Shown: positions 43,471 to 52,830, counted from the stretch's first letter. The stretch: DNA of 64,000 nt from Arthrobacter sp. (GCA_023264815.1 JAHFUZ010000017.1:1-64000), one strand, 5' to 3'. Numbers and translations are program-made. Notes: generated by a model not told the origin, from the letters alone.

Positions 43471-45255
43471 CTACTTCCTGCCGATAAACCAGTCCTGGAG
43501 CTTCCGCAGCCTGGACTGCAGCTGTTCCTCGTTGGCCTGCGCCACGGGAGGCCCGCCGCAGACGGTGCGCAGCTTGGTGTGCACCACGCCGTGCGGAGTC
43601 CCGGTCCGGGCGGACCAGGCGGCCACGTTTTTCGCCAGCTCGTTGCGCAGGTCCATCAGCATCCGGTGGTCCGGGATGGCCGGTGCCGGTGCGGCGGCTT
43701 CAGCCGCCGGGCCGCGCCGGTTCTTGCGGTTGAGCTGATCATGCTGGCGCTGGCGCAGCAGCGTCCCCACCTGTTCGGCATCCAGCAGTCCGGGGATGCC
43801 CAGGAAGTCCATCTCGTCCTCCGAGCCCACCTCTCCCCCGGTGCCGAACTCGCCGCCGTCGAACAGCACGCGGTCGAAGGAGGCCTGCGAATCGAGTGCC
43901 TCGAATTTGCCCTTGGTCAGGCTGTCCGAGGCTTTGTCCTCCCGGTTGGCCTCGGCCATCAGGGAATCCTCGGGGTTGAACAGGCCGTCGCTGTCCTCTT
44001 TGTCGGGGCGGTCCAGCGCGTGGTCACGCTCCATTTCCATGGAGTTGGCCAGCGCCATCAGCTGCGGCACGGAAGGCAGGAAGACCGACGCCGTTTCGCC
44101 GCGCTTCCGGGCACGCACAAAGCGGCCCACGGCCTGGGCGAAGAACAGGGGGGTCGAGGTTGACGTGGCATACACGCCGACGGAAAGCCGCGGCACGTCC
44201 ACACCCTCAGACACCATCCGGACTGCCACCATCCACCGTTTCTCGCTGGCAGTGAACTCCTCGATCTTTTCCGAGGCCTTCGCGTCGTCGGACAGAATCA
44301 CCGTGGGAGACTCGCCGGTGATGCGCTTCAGCTGCCCGGCGTAGGCCCGGGCGTCCTCGTGGTCCGTGGCGATCACCAGGCCGCCGGCGTCGGGAACAGT
44401 GCGGCGCACCTCGCTCAGGCGTTTGTCCGCACCGGCCAGGACTGCGGGAATCCATTCGCCGGCAGGGTTGAGCGCGGTCCGCCATGCGTGGGAGGTGATG
44501 TCCTTGGTGACCGCGGCCTCGCCCAGGGAGGCAGCCATCTCTTCGCCGGCACTGGTACGCCACCGCATCTGGCCCGAATAGGCCATAAACATCACCGGCC
44601 GGACCACATGGTCCCGCAGCGCATTGCCGTAGCCGTATGTGTAATCAGCCTTCGATCGGCGGATGCCGTCCCGGTCCTCCGCGTATTCCACAAAAGGGAT
44701 GGGCGAGGTGTCGGAGCGGAACGGGGTGCCCGTCAGGGACAGGCGCCGGGCGGCAGGATCGAACGCCTCACGCAGGCCGTCACCCCAGGACAAGGCCTCA
44801 CCGCCGTGGTGGATCTCATCAAGGATCACCAGCGTGCGGGCAGCCTCCGTTTTGGCGCGGTGAAGCATGGGCTTGCTGGCCACCTGGGCATAGGTGACGG
44901 CCACGCCGATGAAACCGCGGCCGTGCTGGCCGTCGGAGTTTTTGAAGTTCGGGTCGATGGCGATGCCCACCCTGGCGGCGGCATCAGCCCACTGCCGCTT
45001 AAGGTGGTCGGTGGGCGCCACGATGGTGACCCGGTTGACCGCCCCGGATTCGATCAGTGTTGAGGCGATCCGGAGTGCGAAGGTGGTCTTGCCGGCACCG
45101 GGCGTGGCTACGGCCAGGAAGTCCCGGGGTGCGCGGCTGAGGTACAGGTCCAGTGCTTCCTGCTGCCAGGCACGGAGTTTCGGGGCGGTTCCCCAGGCTG
45201 CCCGTTCCGGATAAGCCGGAGGCAGGGTGGGGCCGCCAAAGAGCGTCTCCGTCAC
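43471..45255 (-). CDS. DEAD/DEAH-box helicase, XPB/type III restriction-like
   Basis: 594 residues of superfamily 2. Motif I ATPGAGKT is at 50-57, motif II is DEIH at 145-148, motif III SLTGTPFRSD, and motif VI QAVGRFVRARKRGE. A Glu/Asp-rich segment follows near 425-500, then a Lys/Arg-rich C-terminal part. Such helicases are conserved in actinobacteria next to DUF3039 and are presumed DNA helicases of repair or transcription; the exact job is unknown. There is no methyltransferase or nuclease beside it, so a restriction role is unlikely. The GTG start shares one base with the DUF3039 stop codon. Confidence 0.9.
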   Translation of the reverse strand: MTETLFGGPTLPPAYPERAAWGTAPKLRAWQQEALDLYLSRAPRDFLAVATPGAGKTTFALRIASTLIESGAVNRVTIVAPTDHLKRQWADAAARVGIAIDPNFKNSDGQHGRGFIGVAVTYAQVASKPMLHRAKTEAARTLVILDEIHHGGEALSWGDGLREAFDPAARRLSLTGTPFRSDTSPIPFVEYAEDRDGIRRSKADYTYGYGNALRDHVVRPVMFMAYSGQMRWRTSAGEEMAASLGEAAVTKDITSHAWRTALNPAGEWIPAVLAGADKRLSEVRRTVPDAGGLVIATDHEDARAYAGQLKRITGESPTVILSDDAKASEKIEEFTASEKRWMVAVRMVSEGVDVPRLSVGVYATSTSTPLFFAQAVGRFVRARKRGETASVFLPSVPQLMALANSMEMERDHALDRPDKEDSDGLFNPEDSLMAEANREDKASDSLTKGKFEALDSQASFDRVLFDGGEFGTGGEVGSEDEMDFLGIPGLLDAEQVGTLLRQRQHDQLNRKNRRGPAAEAAAPAPAIPDHRMLMDLRNELAKNVAAWSARTGTPHGVVHTKLRTVCGGPPVAQANEEQLQSRLRKLQDWFIGRK

Positions 45256-45596
45256 TACTTGTTGTTGCCTGAGTCCCTTCCGGGACCCTTGCCGCCGTCG
45301 TTGCCCGGGCGGAGGCCTTCATAAACCTCTTTGCACATGGGGCAGACCGGGAACTTCTGCGGATCCCGGCCCGGCGTCCACACCTTGCCGCACAGGGCAA
45401 TGACGGGCTCGCCCGTCAGCGCGGACTCCATGATCTTTTCCTTGCGCACGTAGTGCGAGAAGCGTTCCCGGTCACCGGGCTCCACTTCCTGGCGCAGTTC
45501 TTCGCGCTCAATGGTGGCCGTGGACGTTCCAGCCCCGGAAAGCTCGCGCATCGGGTCGTTTTCGAGAGGGTCCGTCATGCTAGTCATGGCATCCAT
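45255..45596 (-). CDS. DUF3039 family protein
   Basis: 113 residues. The conserved core reads REELRQEVEPGDRERFSHYV, then IALCGKVWTPGRDPQKFPVC with a second Cys in CPMC, giving a probable zinc site of CxxC plus upstream His and Cys. The family is actinobacterial and of unknown function. Its stop and the helicase start share a base (TAGTG), so they are made together. ATG 45596 has GGGAGG at five-base spacing; the long in-frame extension to 45869 is rejected. Confidence 0.87.
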   Translation of the reverse strand: MDAMTSMTDPLENDPMRELSGAGTSTATIEREELRQEVEPGDRERFSHYVRKEKIMESALTGEPVIALCGKVWTPGRDPQKFPVCPMCKEVYEGLRPGNDGGKGPGRDSGNNK

Positions 45597-45718
45597 CTTA
45601 GCCTCCCGGGGCGGAGGACGTTCGACGCCGGCAGCACCGTTTTGCCCCCGCCGCACCCGCCGCCGCCGGCTGTTCCGCGCAAATCCGGGAGTTACCGGGC
45701 GGACTGGTGTGGCAGGTG

Positions 45719-46501
45719 TTACAGCCCCTGCCAGCCAGGCTTGTGCTCGTACGTATGCCGGTAGAAGTCGGCGAGCTTCAGCGAGGATGCCGCGGCCTCG
45801 TCCACCAGGATAGTGGCGTGCGGGTGGAACTGCAGGACCGATGCGGGGCAGACCGCTGCGACCGGCCATTCCACGAAATTGCGAACTGCCGGCGCCTTTT
45901 GTGCCCCGGTGGCCACCAGGACAACGTGCCGGGCTTCAAGGATGGTGCCCAGTCCCTGCGTCACCACGTGGTGGGGCACCTCGGCCAGGCCGGCGAAGAA
46001 CCTGGCGTTGTCGCGGCGGGTCTGCTCGATCAGGGTCTTGATCCGGGTCCGGGAGGCCAACGAGGAACCCGGTTCGTTGAAACCGATGTGGCCGTCAGTC
46101 CCCACACCCAGGAGCTGCAGGTCCACACCGCCCACCGCCTGCATCCGTTCCTCGTAGGCGCGGCACTCGGCCGGGATGTCCTCGGCGGAGCCATCCGGGG
46201 TATGGACATTTTCCGGGCGGATGTCCACCCGGTTGGTGAATTCGCGGGTGATGACCTCACGGTAGGACTGCGGGTGCCCGGGTGGCAGGCCCACGTACTC
46301 ATCCAGCGCGAAGGCGTGGGCAGAACTGAAGTCCAGCCCGTCGCGTTCGTGCCGGAGGGCCAGCTCGTCATAGACAGGCAGGGGCGAGGACCCGGTGGCC
46401 AGGCCCAGCACCGCGCCGGGTTTGTGCCGGAGCAGGGCTTCGATGGCATCGGCCGCCAATTTCCCGATCTGCCTGCTGCCTGGGAGGATCACAACTTCCA
46501 C
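45719..46501 (-). CDS. nagB: Glucosamine-6-phosphate deaminase
   Basis: 260 residues. It converts glucosamine 6-phosphate to fructose 6-phosphate and ammonia. Active-site residues match the E. coli enzyme: Asp 67 in FALDEYVGL, then Asp 136, His 138 and Glu 143 in GTDGHIGFNEPG. The N-terminus EVVILPGSRQIG and GLATGSSPLPVYDEL fit the family. The start is GTG 46501 with AAAGGG upstream; a longer frame to 46603 runs into the preceding gene. No nagA or transport gene is beside it; the ABC exporter genes upstream are on the same strand but unrelated. Confidence 0.95.
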   Translation of the reverse strand: MEVVILPGSRQIGKLAADAIEALLRHKPGAVLGLATGSSPLPVYDELALRHERDGLDFSSAHAFALDEYVGLPPGHPQSYREVITREFTNRVDIRPENVHTPDGSAEDIPAECRAYEERMQAVGGVDLQLLGVGTDGHIGFNEPGSSLASRTRIKTLIEQTRRDNARFFAGLAEVPHHVVTQGLGTILEARHVVLVATGAQKAPAVRNFVEWPVAAVCPASVLQFHPHATILVDEAAASSLKLADFYRHTYEHKPGWQGL

Positions 46502-46548
46502 TGCCGGCCACCCTTTCTGGCGACTGTACTTTCTATTGTCCTGCTGAG

Positions 46549-48120
46549 TCAGCGGTTTACGGTGAGCTGCGCCAGGAGTTCGGGGCCGCGGGCATCGAGC
46601 CATCGGCCGCCCAGCCGGACCCCTGCCCCGAACAGCGCCAGTCCCAGGACCGGCCCCACCACGAGGTTGGCCCAGCCGAAGACGGCGTTGCCGGTCACCA
46701 GTTCGGCGATGAGCAGAGCCGCCTCGGGAAGGACGAGGAGGGCCAGGATGGCCATGCCGGCGAACTGCACGGCCAGGGTCTGGCCCACGTTGCCCGGCGG
46801 TTTCTTGAACGGACTGTCGCCGGGCAGCGGCACGGCCACCGTGTAGCGGGCCGACACCACCGAGGACAGCCCCAGGCCGGAGAAAAGGATTCCCAGGCTC
46901 AGGCCCAGCTGTCCGGGCAGGGCCTGCCAGCTGCCGGTGAGGAAGTTCTGGCCCACCGCAAAGATCAGCACCACCGGCAACGCAAAGGCCAGGCAGGCGA
47001 GCGCCCGGCCCAGCCGGTCATCCATGCCCCGGACACCGGTGGCCACATGGAGCGCGAAGGCCGTGTTGTCGTAGGAAACATCCGCCGAGATGGACCAGGC
47101 GAGCAGGAACGCCGAAAGCGGCGCCGCGATGGCCAGCGTTCCGAAGTCACCGGACTGGCTGCCCTGGAAGACCAGCAGGATGGGCAGGAGCGGGACAACC
47201 ACCAACGAACCGGAATAACGGGGATCACGCAGCCAGTACGTCAGTGCCCGCGCCGTCACCGCGCCGGCCGGCGTGGCCGGCAGGAGGCCAAACAGGCCCA
47301 GTTTTCCGCCCTTGCGGCTCCCGCTCCCGGCATAGGGCGGGTTGACCAGCGCCCGTTCGAGGAGCAGCTTCCAGCACCAGAGCAGGGCAGCCAGAGTGGC
47401 CAGCGCAATGAGGAGTTTGACGGCGGCAGGTCCGGGGCGTCCGGCCGCCAAGTCGCCGCCAAGGGACCACGCGGCACCCAGGGGCGTCCAGGACAGCGTG
47501 GCCGCCAGTTCCGGCAGGAATCCGGCGGAGGCCGAAACTCCCCTGCCCACTCCGGCCACAATGGGCCCCATCAGGACCAGCGGAATCATAAAGGCGATGG
47601 CGCTGACGTCCTTGAAGCGGCGCGAGGACGCCAGGCTGGCGGTGGCCGTGGTGACCACCTTGGACAGGACAACACAGCTCAGGACCCCGACGGCGGCACC
47701 GACCAGGGCGGCAACCGCGGGAAGGGGGCCACGGGCCCAGGTCCACACCGTGGCGAGTGCCACGAGGGCGGTGGCCACCCCGGGAATGCCGATCAGGCCG
47801 CCCAGGGCCAGCCCGGCCAGGAGTTGGCTCATCGGAACCGCGGACGTAGTGAACCTGGCAGGATCGAGCGTCATGTCCGCTGCGGAAGCCGCCACCGGAA
47901 CGATTGCCCAGCCCAGCAGTGCCGCCGAGCCGCCCAGCACCACTGCCGTTTGGGCCAGCCCGGGATCCGCGGCGCGCAGCAGGACCAGGGCAACAACGAG
48001 CGTGCCCACCAGGCCCAGGGCGTACAGCCCGGCGATGGCCATTCCTACGAGCTGCCAGGGGCTCCTGCGCAGGCCGTTGCGGAGCAGGGTCAGCTTCAGC
48101 CTCAGAAGGTGCGCAACCAT
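46549..48120 (-). CDS. ABC exporter membrane subunit
   Basis: 523 residues with about 12 hydrophobic segments and no signal peptide. The N-terminal MVAHLLRLKLTLLRNGLRRS is a cytoplasmic amphipathic start typical of large ABC-2-like permeases. Its start lies 19 bases inside the ATPase gene, so the two subunits are coupled. No specific substrate can be named. Large permeases of this kind with one ATPase are common in actinobacteria for peptide or antibiotic export. The fold assignment is from context and hydrophobicity rather than from a strong motif. Confidence 0.82.
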   Translation of the reverse strand: MVAHLLRLKLTLLRNGLRRSPWQLVGMAIAGLYALGLVGTLVVALVLLRAADPGLAQTAVVLGGSAALLGWAIVPVAASAADMTLDPARFTTSAVPMSQLLAGLALGGLIGIPGVATALVALATVWTWARGPLPAVAALVGAAVGVLSCVVLSKVVTTATASLASSRRFKDVSAIAFMIPLVLMGPIVAGVGRGVSASAGFLPELAATLSWTPLGAAWSLGGDLAAGRPGPAAVKLLIALATLAALLWCWKLLLERALVNPPYAGSGSRKGGKLGLFGLLPATPAGAVTARALTYWLRDPRYSGSLVVVPLLPILLVFQGSQSGDFGTLAIAAPLSAFLLAWSISADVSYDNTAFALHVATGVRGMDDRLGRALACLAFALPVVLIFAVGQNFLTGSWQALPGQLGLSLGILFSGLGLSSVVSARYTVAVPLPGDSPFKKPPGNVGQTLAVQFAGMAILALLVLPEAALLIAELVTGNAVFGWANLVVGPVLGLALFGAGVRLGGRWLDARGPELLAQLTVNR

Positions 48121-48896
48121 TCCAGCCCTTCCGTGTGGCTGCGTCCGCCGACGAGCTGGACAAAACGGTCTTCGAGGGACATCCCGTCGCGCACTTCATC
48201 AACCGTTCCGGCGGCGAGCAGCCGCCCGGCCGCCACCACGGCGACGTGGTCGCACATCCGCTGGACCAGGTCCATCACGTGACTGGACACGATGACGGTG
48301 CCGCCGGAGCTCACATAGCGGTCCAGGATGGACCGGATGTTCGATGCGGAGACGGGGTCCACCGATTCAAACGGTTCGTCCAGGACCAGCAGCCGCGGTG
48401 CGTGGATCAGGGCCGAGGCGAGTGCGATCTTCTTGGTCATGCCCGCTGAGTAGTCCACCACCAGGGTCCCGGCGTCCTCGCCAAGGTCAAGTGCGGAAAG
48501 CAACTCGCCGACGCGTTCCGCCACCACGTCCTTGTCCATGCCACGCAGCAGGCCGGCGTAGGTGACCAGCTGTTCCCCGGTGAGCCGGTCGAAAAGCCGG
48601 ACTCCGTCGGGCAGGATGCCCATCAGCTTTTTGGCCTCCAGCGGCCTGGCCCAGACATCGACGCCGTGGACCACCGCCGTGCCGAAGTCGGGCCGCAGCA
48701 GGCCGGTGGCCATGGACAGGGTGGTGGTCTTGCCTGCCCCGTTGGGTCCCACAATGCCGAAAAACGAGCCCGCCGGGACGTCCAGGCTGATGCCGTCCAC
48801 GGCAATCTTCCCGCCAAACCGCTTCGCGAGGCCGCGGATGGACAAGGCTGGAACCGGGCCGGCGGATGCCGCAGGATCGGGATGCGGAGCAGTCAT
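48102..48896 (-). CDS. ABC transporter ATP-binding subunit
   Basis: 264 residues. Walker A GPNGAGKT is at 50-57, Walker B LLVLDEPFESVDP, and the switch His is in VSSHVMDLVQRM. The signature is YSAGMTKKIALASAL instead of LSGGQ, a variant seen in DrrA/EcsA-like exporters. The energised partner is the overlapping permease gene downstream. ATG 48896 is fixed by a TACTCT -10 six bases upstream; the open frame to 49082 belongs to no gene. Confidence 0.92.
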   Translation of the reverse strand: MTAPHPDPAASAGPVPALSIRGLAKRFGGKIAVDGISLDVPAGSFFGIVGPNGAGKTTTLSMATGLLRPDFGTAVVHGVDVWARPLEAKKLMGILPDGVRLFDRLTGEQLVTYAGLLRGMDKDVVAERVGELLSALDLGEDAGTLVVDYSAGMTKKIALASALIHAPRLLVLDEPFESVDPVSASNIRSILDRYVSSGGTVIVSSHVMDLVQRMCDHVAVVAAGRLLAAGTVDEVRDGMSLEDRFVQLVGGRSHTEGLEWLRTF

Positions 48897-48902
48897 ACAG
48901 CC

Positions 48903-48908
48903 AGAGTA
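48903..48908 (-). promoter_or_regulatory. -10 element of the ABC exporter operon (leaderless)
   Basis: TACTCT on the minus strand, six bases before ATG 48896. Confidence 0.55.
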
Positions 48909-48966
48909 GCCCCCGAGCATTGCGGAGGGGGTCCTCCCGCAGGAGTAGGGAGAAAGGAGTAGGGGC

Positions 48967-50064
48967 CTAGAACGTATGCCGGGGGATGGCACGTTCGTAC
49001 TGCGGTGGCCAGTTGAGGTCGTGGCCCAGTTCGAACGCCGCGCGGAGCCACCAGTGCGGGTCCCGGAGGGCAGCCCGGGCAATAAAGACCCCGTCTGCCT
49101 GGGCCGTGGCCACAGCGTGCTCAGCCTGCCCCGCGGAGGTCAGCAGGCCAACAGTGCCGGTGGGAATACCTGACTCACGGCGGATGCGGGCCGAGAATCC
49201 GGTCTGGTAACCGGGCCCGGGCTTGATCTCCTGGTGCGCCACGGCTCCGCCGCTGGATACGTCAATGAGGTCCACACCATGCTCCCGGGCTTCGCTGGCC
49301 AGGCGGACCGAGGCGGCGATGTCAATCCCGTTCTCAGCCCAGTCGGTGGCCGAAATCCGCAGCAGGAGGGGCATCGCGTCCGGGATGACGTTGCGCACCG
49401 CATCAACCACGGCGAGCGTCAGTCGGTTCCGCCCGGCCTCATCGCCGCCCCAGGCATCGGTCCGGGTGTTGATCAGCGGACTCTGGAACTGGTGCAGCAG
49501 GTATCCGTGGGCCCCGTGGATTTCCATGGTGTCGAAGCCGGCCTCAACTGCCCGCCGGGCAGCAGCGGCAAAATCAGCGATGACGTCCTGGATCTGTTCC
49601 TCAGTCATCGCGGCCGGTTCGGCATAGCCGTCGAAAGCGGATGCAGAGGGCCCCACGGTGGTCCAGCCGCCCTCGGATTCGGGCACGCTCCCCCGCTGCC
49701 CGGAGAACGGCCAGTACGTGGATGCCTTGCGGCCCGCGTGCGCCAACTGGACGCCGATCTTCGCGTCGGCGGCGCCATACCGGTGCACGAAAGTGTTGAT
49801 GCGCGCCCAGGCCTCGGCCTGGGCGTCGTTGTACAGCCCGGCGTCCCGTGGACTGATCCGGCCTGCGGCGTTGACGGCCGCAGCTTCGGTGAGGATCAAC
49901 GCGGCGCCGCCCGCGGCAAAGGACCCCAGATGCATCAGGTGCCAGTCGTTGGGAACCCCTTCGGCGCCGTCGGGACCACAGCTGTACTGGCACATTGGAG
50001 ACACCCAGCCGCGGTGTGAGAGTTCAAGCGAACGGAGCGTCAGCGGCTGGAACAGCGCCGACAT
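48967..50064 (-). CDS. NADH:flavin oxidoreductase, OYE/YqjM class
   Basis: 365 residues, FMN-dependent TIM barrel of the Old Yellow Enzyme family, YqjM-like subgroup. The N-terminus has VSPMCQYSCGPDGAEGVPND with the redox-tuning Cys 25 and Tyr 27, and the substrate pair His 183/His 186 is in EIHGAHGYLLHQF. QLAHAGRKAS and INTRTDAWGGDEAGRNRL are standard. It reduces activated C=C bonds with NAD(P)H. It is the downstream partner of the thioredoxin-TPR gene, whose stop it directly follows. Confidence 0.92.
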   Translation of the reverse strand: MSALFQPLTLRSLELSHRGWVSPMCQYSCGPDGAEGVPNDWHLMHLGSFAAGGAALILTEAAAVNAAGRISPRDAGLYNDAQAEAWARINTFVHRYGAADAKIGVQLAHAGRKASTYWPFSGQRGSVPESEGGWTTVGPSASAFDGYAEPAAMTEEQIQDVIADFAAAARRAVEAGFDTMEIHGAHGYLLHQFQSPLINTRTDAWGGDEAGRNRLTLAVVDAVRNVIPDAMPLLLRISATDWAENGIDIAASVRLASEAREHGVDLIDVSSGGAVAHQEIKPGPGYQTGFSARIRRESGIPTGTVGLLTSAGQAEHAVATAQADGVFIARAALRDPHWWLRAAFELGHDLNWPPQYERAIPRHTF

Positions 50065-51072
50065 CTAGAACAGCACCCTGGCGAGGGCCTGCCGGGCCTT
50101 GGCCACCCGGTCATCGTGGATCCCCACCACATCGAAGAGTTCCAGCAGGCGTACTCGCGCCGCTTCCCGTTCGGGGCCGAAGTTCCGTCCGATGAAGCTG
50201 ACAACGCGGTTGAGGCCGTCTTCCACGTGACCGCCGGCCACGTCCAGGTCAGCGACGCCCAACTGCGCGTCCAGGTTGTCGGGTTCGTCCGCCGCGAGCG
50301 TCCGCAGGGCCTCGCTGTCGTTGGCGGAGAGCGGCTGGAGCCGCGCCATCAGCTCCACCTGGGCCAGGCCTGCCTTGGCTTCGGCATCGGAGGGCATCTC
50401 GAGCAGCGCCTGGCGGTAGGCCACGGCAGCTGCCTCGTAGTCGCCGGCTTCGATGGCGTCGTACGCCGCCTGGTGCAGCGGCGGCAGGGGCGCAGGTTCC
50501 GGCTCCCTCGCGGCGCCGCCGCCGAGGCTGCCGGTGACTCCGTTCGCAGCAGCTACCTTCAGCAGTTCATCCAGCAGGGCCCGGACCTGGGCGTCGCCGG
50601 CGCTGCCCTGGAAGAGCGGCACGGGCTGGCCCTTCACGACTGCCACGGCGGTGGGGACCGCCTGGACCTGGAAGGCCTGGGCCAGTTGCGGGAAGGTGTC
50701 GATGTCCGCGGCACCCAGGACCAGGCGGCCGCCATAGCTGTTAATGACCTGCTCCAGGGAGTCCACCATTCCGGCGGATTCCGGCGAATAGGGAGCCCAC
50801 AGGGCGAAGACCACCGGCACCTGGGCGGACAGTTCCACAAGTTCCTGGAAGTTACCTTCGGTGACGTTGACCCGCAGGGGTGCGGCACCGGCGTCGGGCG
50901 TTCCGGCAGCAGTGGCGGCATCGGCGGGCACGCCGGAGCCGGGAACCGGCGGAGTGCCGGCGGCCGCACCGGGGGCCGGGCGCTGCTTCAGGGAAGAAAG
51001 GTCGACGGCGCCACGCAGGTTAAGCATGCTGGCAGCGGCTGGAGGGACTGGGCGGGAAGCTGGCGAACTCAT
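50065..51072 (-). CDS. Thioredoxin-like/TPR co-chaperone (YbbN/CnoX-like) without active-site cysteines
   Basis: 335 residues. Residues 1-60 are a Pro/Ala linker, about 65-175 a thioredoxin fold (FALWAPYSPESAGMVDSLEQ, then AVPTAVAVVKGQP with cis-Pro), and 200-335 TPR-like helices (AYDAIEAGDYEAAAVAYRQA, ADEPDNLDAQLGVADLDVAG). The usual WCxxC site reads W92-A-P-Y-S-P-E-S, so no disulfide exchange is possible. Such YbbN-type proteins work as holdase co-chaperones with DnaK/GroEL. ATG 51072 is fixed by a TAGAGT -10 seven bases upstream. Confidence 0.88.
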   Translation of the reverse strand: MSSPASRPVPPAAASMLNLRGAVDLSSLKQRPAPGAAAGTPPVPGSGVPADAATAAGTPDAGAAPLRVNVTEGNFQELVELSAQVPVVFALWAPYSPESAGMVDSLEQVINSYGGRLVLGAADIDTFPQLAQAFQVQAVPTAVAVVKGQPVPLFQGSAGDAQVRALLDELLKVAAANGVTGSLGGGAAREPEPAPLPPLHQAAYDAIEAGDYEAAAVAYRQALLEMPSDAEAKAGLAQVELMARLQPLSANDSEALRTLAADEPDNLDAQLGVADLDVAGGHVEDGLNRVVSFIGRNFGPEREAARVRLLELFDVVGIHDDRVAKARQALARVLF

Positions 51073-51079
51073 GCTTTCC

Positions 51080-51085
51080 ACTCTA
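51080..51085 (-). promoter_or_regulatory. -10 element of the thioredoxin-TPR gene (leaderless)
   Basis: TAGAGT on the minus strand, seven bases before ATG 51072. Confidence 0.55.
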
Positions 51086-51129
51086 GCCACTCCGGCCGCT
51101 GCCAGGAGTACTGACGACTGCTGCCGGGG

Positions 51130-52830
51130 CTACTTGAAGCTTGCCCCCACCAGGCCGCGGGTGGCGGCAACCAGCTTCATGGGATCCGCGGATCCGGCCG
51201 GCGGCACGTACACGGCCATCGATTCGGCAAAGTTCAGCACCATGCCGGTGGTTGTTTCCTTGCCGCCGGCGAGTGCTGCGGCGTCGTCACCGATGGTGAG
51301 TTTGTCGCCGGAGGCCTTGGGCGTGCCGTCGAATCCAAAGTTGATCCGGCCCAGGACCAGGGCGCCGCCGTCGGCAGTGCGGAACACCACGGTGCTTTCC
51401 GGCACCACTTTGTGGGTGAAGGCGAAGTTGCCGTTGGCGCCCGAGGCCACCACTTCGGCCTGGTAGGACAGGGTGTCCGCGATGTACGGCGAGGAAGCGC
51501 CCTCCACGAGCTTGTCCTTGAAACTGGACTCGGGATTGGACAGGCGGTCGGCCAGGCCGGCGAGGGCCTCTTCGCCGCTGTACAGCAGACCCTCCTTGTC
51601 ACCGGCAGCCAGCGTCTGCGTTCCGTCCCGGCCGATGGCGGGGAAGGTGGTTCCCGGCTGCAGCGGCGTGGTTTGGGTCAGCTTGTAGTTCTCCCGTGGG
51701 GACGGCTGGACCAGGGTGAGCAGTTGCGGTACCACGTTGCCATCGCCCTGCGTGACGGCCATAACGGAGCGCGGCCAGCTGCGGTCACTCGTGACCACCG
51801 TGGTGAGGAGCTTGGTGGAGCGGACCGGCATCCGGGCCTCGTACGTTCCCACCTGGGAACGGATCTTGTAGTTCTGCGTGCGGACCTCCAGCTCGGTCCC
51901 GCCCACGCGGTCCGCGAGCTTGGCGGCGTCCTTGGCGGCGTCTCCGGCGTCCGTTGCGTTGGAGACCTGCTCGAGGATGCGCCGGAACTGGGCGTCCAGG
52001 AGGACCGGCGACGCGGGCTGGGCCGCGGCAGCGGACTCCGTGGCCGGAGACGGTGCGGGCGTGGCGGCATTCGCGGCGAGGCCTGTGCCGGCCACCACGA
52101 CGGCCGTCACGGCAGCGGTCACCACCCCGCCGGAGACCATGCCCAGGCGCTGGCCGGACTTGGTCTCGGCCCGGGCACGGGCACGGCGCGCGAACAGGCT
52201 GCCGTTGCCGTCTCCTTCGCCGTCACGCTTACGGGCGGAGAGGACGGCCAGCGCGATGCCGGCGAGGATCAGCAGTCCGCCGATCACCATCAGGGGGATG
52301 GCCCACGGGGTAGCGGTATCGTTCGGGAACGTCATGGAGATCGACGACGGCGCCGGCTGGGTGCCGTCGGCTGCCAGCAGGAGGGACCAGTCGCCGTCGG
52401 CCGGGGGCGTCCAGGAGTACTCGAGCCCGCCGCTCGCGGTTTCGGTGGAAACCCACAGGTCGGAGCCGGCCGGGTTCGGAGCCGTGGCCTCGCCGTCGGC
52501 GCGTTCAACCACGAGGGATTCCTTGTCCTTGGACACTCCCGTGACGGTGTTGTGGGCGGTTTGGCCCACCCAGGCATCCACGTCATCAGGCCGCCCGACA
52601 GCAAGCAGGAAGTTGCCGTCGCCTTCAATGTTGATCTTCACCGTGCCACCCTGCTGGGTGCGCAGGTTATGGTCGATGACCGTCAGGGGTGCCCCGGCAG
52701 CATCTGCGGGGGCCGTGGCCGTGAAGGTCGCGGAGGGAGCCCAGATGGTCTTCTGGCCAATACCGGCCAAAAGTGTCAGGAGGCCGAGCAGCACGAGTGC
52801 AACTGCAGTCTTGAAACGCAAAGGAAACAC
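51130..52830 (-). CDS. Large membrane protein of unknown function, three-segment type
   Basis: 566 residues. Hydrophobic segments lie near 8-28, 175-197 and 229-251, separated by an Asp/Ser-rich outer domain (about 30-170) and a Lys/Arg-rich cytoplasmic patch (200-228); a long outer domain (255-566) follows. The outer part has VVPESTVVFRTADGGALVLG and repeated Asp/Thr-rich segments. I believe this belongs to an actinobacterial porin-like or DUF3068-like group (DUF3068 proteins share the first helix, an outer domain and a second helix), but I am not certain. The start is GTG 52830, with no clear ribosome site. It lies 57 bases upstream of the thioredoxin-TPR gene on the same strand. Confidence 0.75.
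   Translation of the reverse strand: MFPLRFKTAVALVLLGLLTLLAGIGQKTIWAPSATFTATAPADAAGAPLTVIDHNLRTQQGGTVKINIEGDGNFLLAVGRPDDVDAWVGQTAHNTVTGVSKDKESLVVERADGEATAPNPAGSDLWVSTETASGGLEYSWTPPADGDWSLLLAADGTQPAPSSISMTFPNDTATPWAIPLMVIGGLLILAGIALAVLSARKRDGEGDGNGSLFARRARARAETKSGQRLGMVSGGVVTAAVTAVVVAGTGLAANAATPAPSPATESAAAAQPASPVLLDAQFRRILEQVSNATDAGDAAKDAAKLADRVGGTELEVRTQNYKIRSQVGTYEARMPVRSTKLLTTVVTSDRSWPRSVMAVTQGDGNVVPQLLTLVQPSPRENYKLTQTTPLQPGTTFPAIGRDGTQTLAAGDKEGLLYSGEEALAGLADRLSNPESSFKDKLVEGASSPYIADTLSYQAEVVASGANGNFAFTHKVVPESTVVFRTADGGALVLGRINFGFDGTPKASGDKLTIGDDAAALAGGKETTTGMVLNFAESMAVYVPPAGSADPMKLVAATRGLVGASFK

Noticed and set aside
43471..45255. Helicase as part of a restriction or defence system
   Set aside because: No methylase, nuclease or other defence gene adjoins it, and the neighbours (DUF3039, pncA) are house-keeping genes conserved in this order.
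45597..45869. N-terminal extension of DUF3039 up to 45869
   Set aside because: The extension is Arg/Pro/Gly-rich and runs into nagB. ATG 45596 has a good Shine-Dalgarno site and matches the family's usual length.
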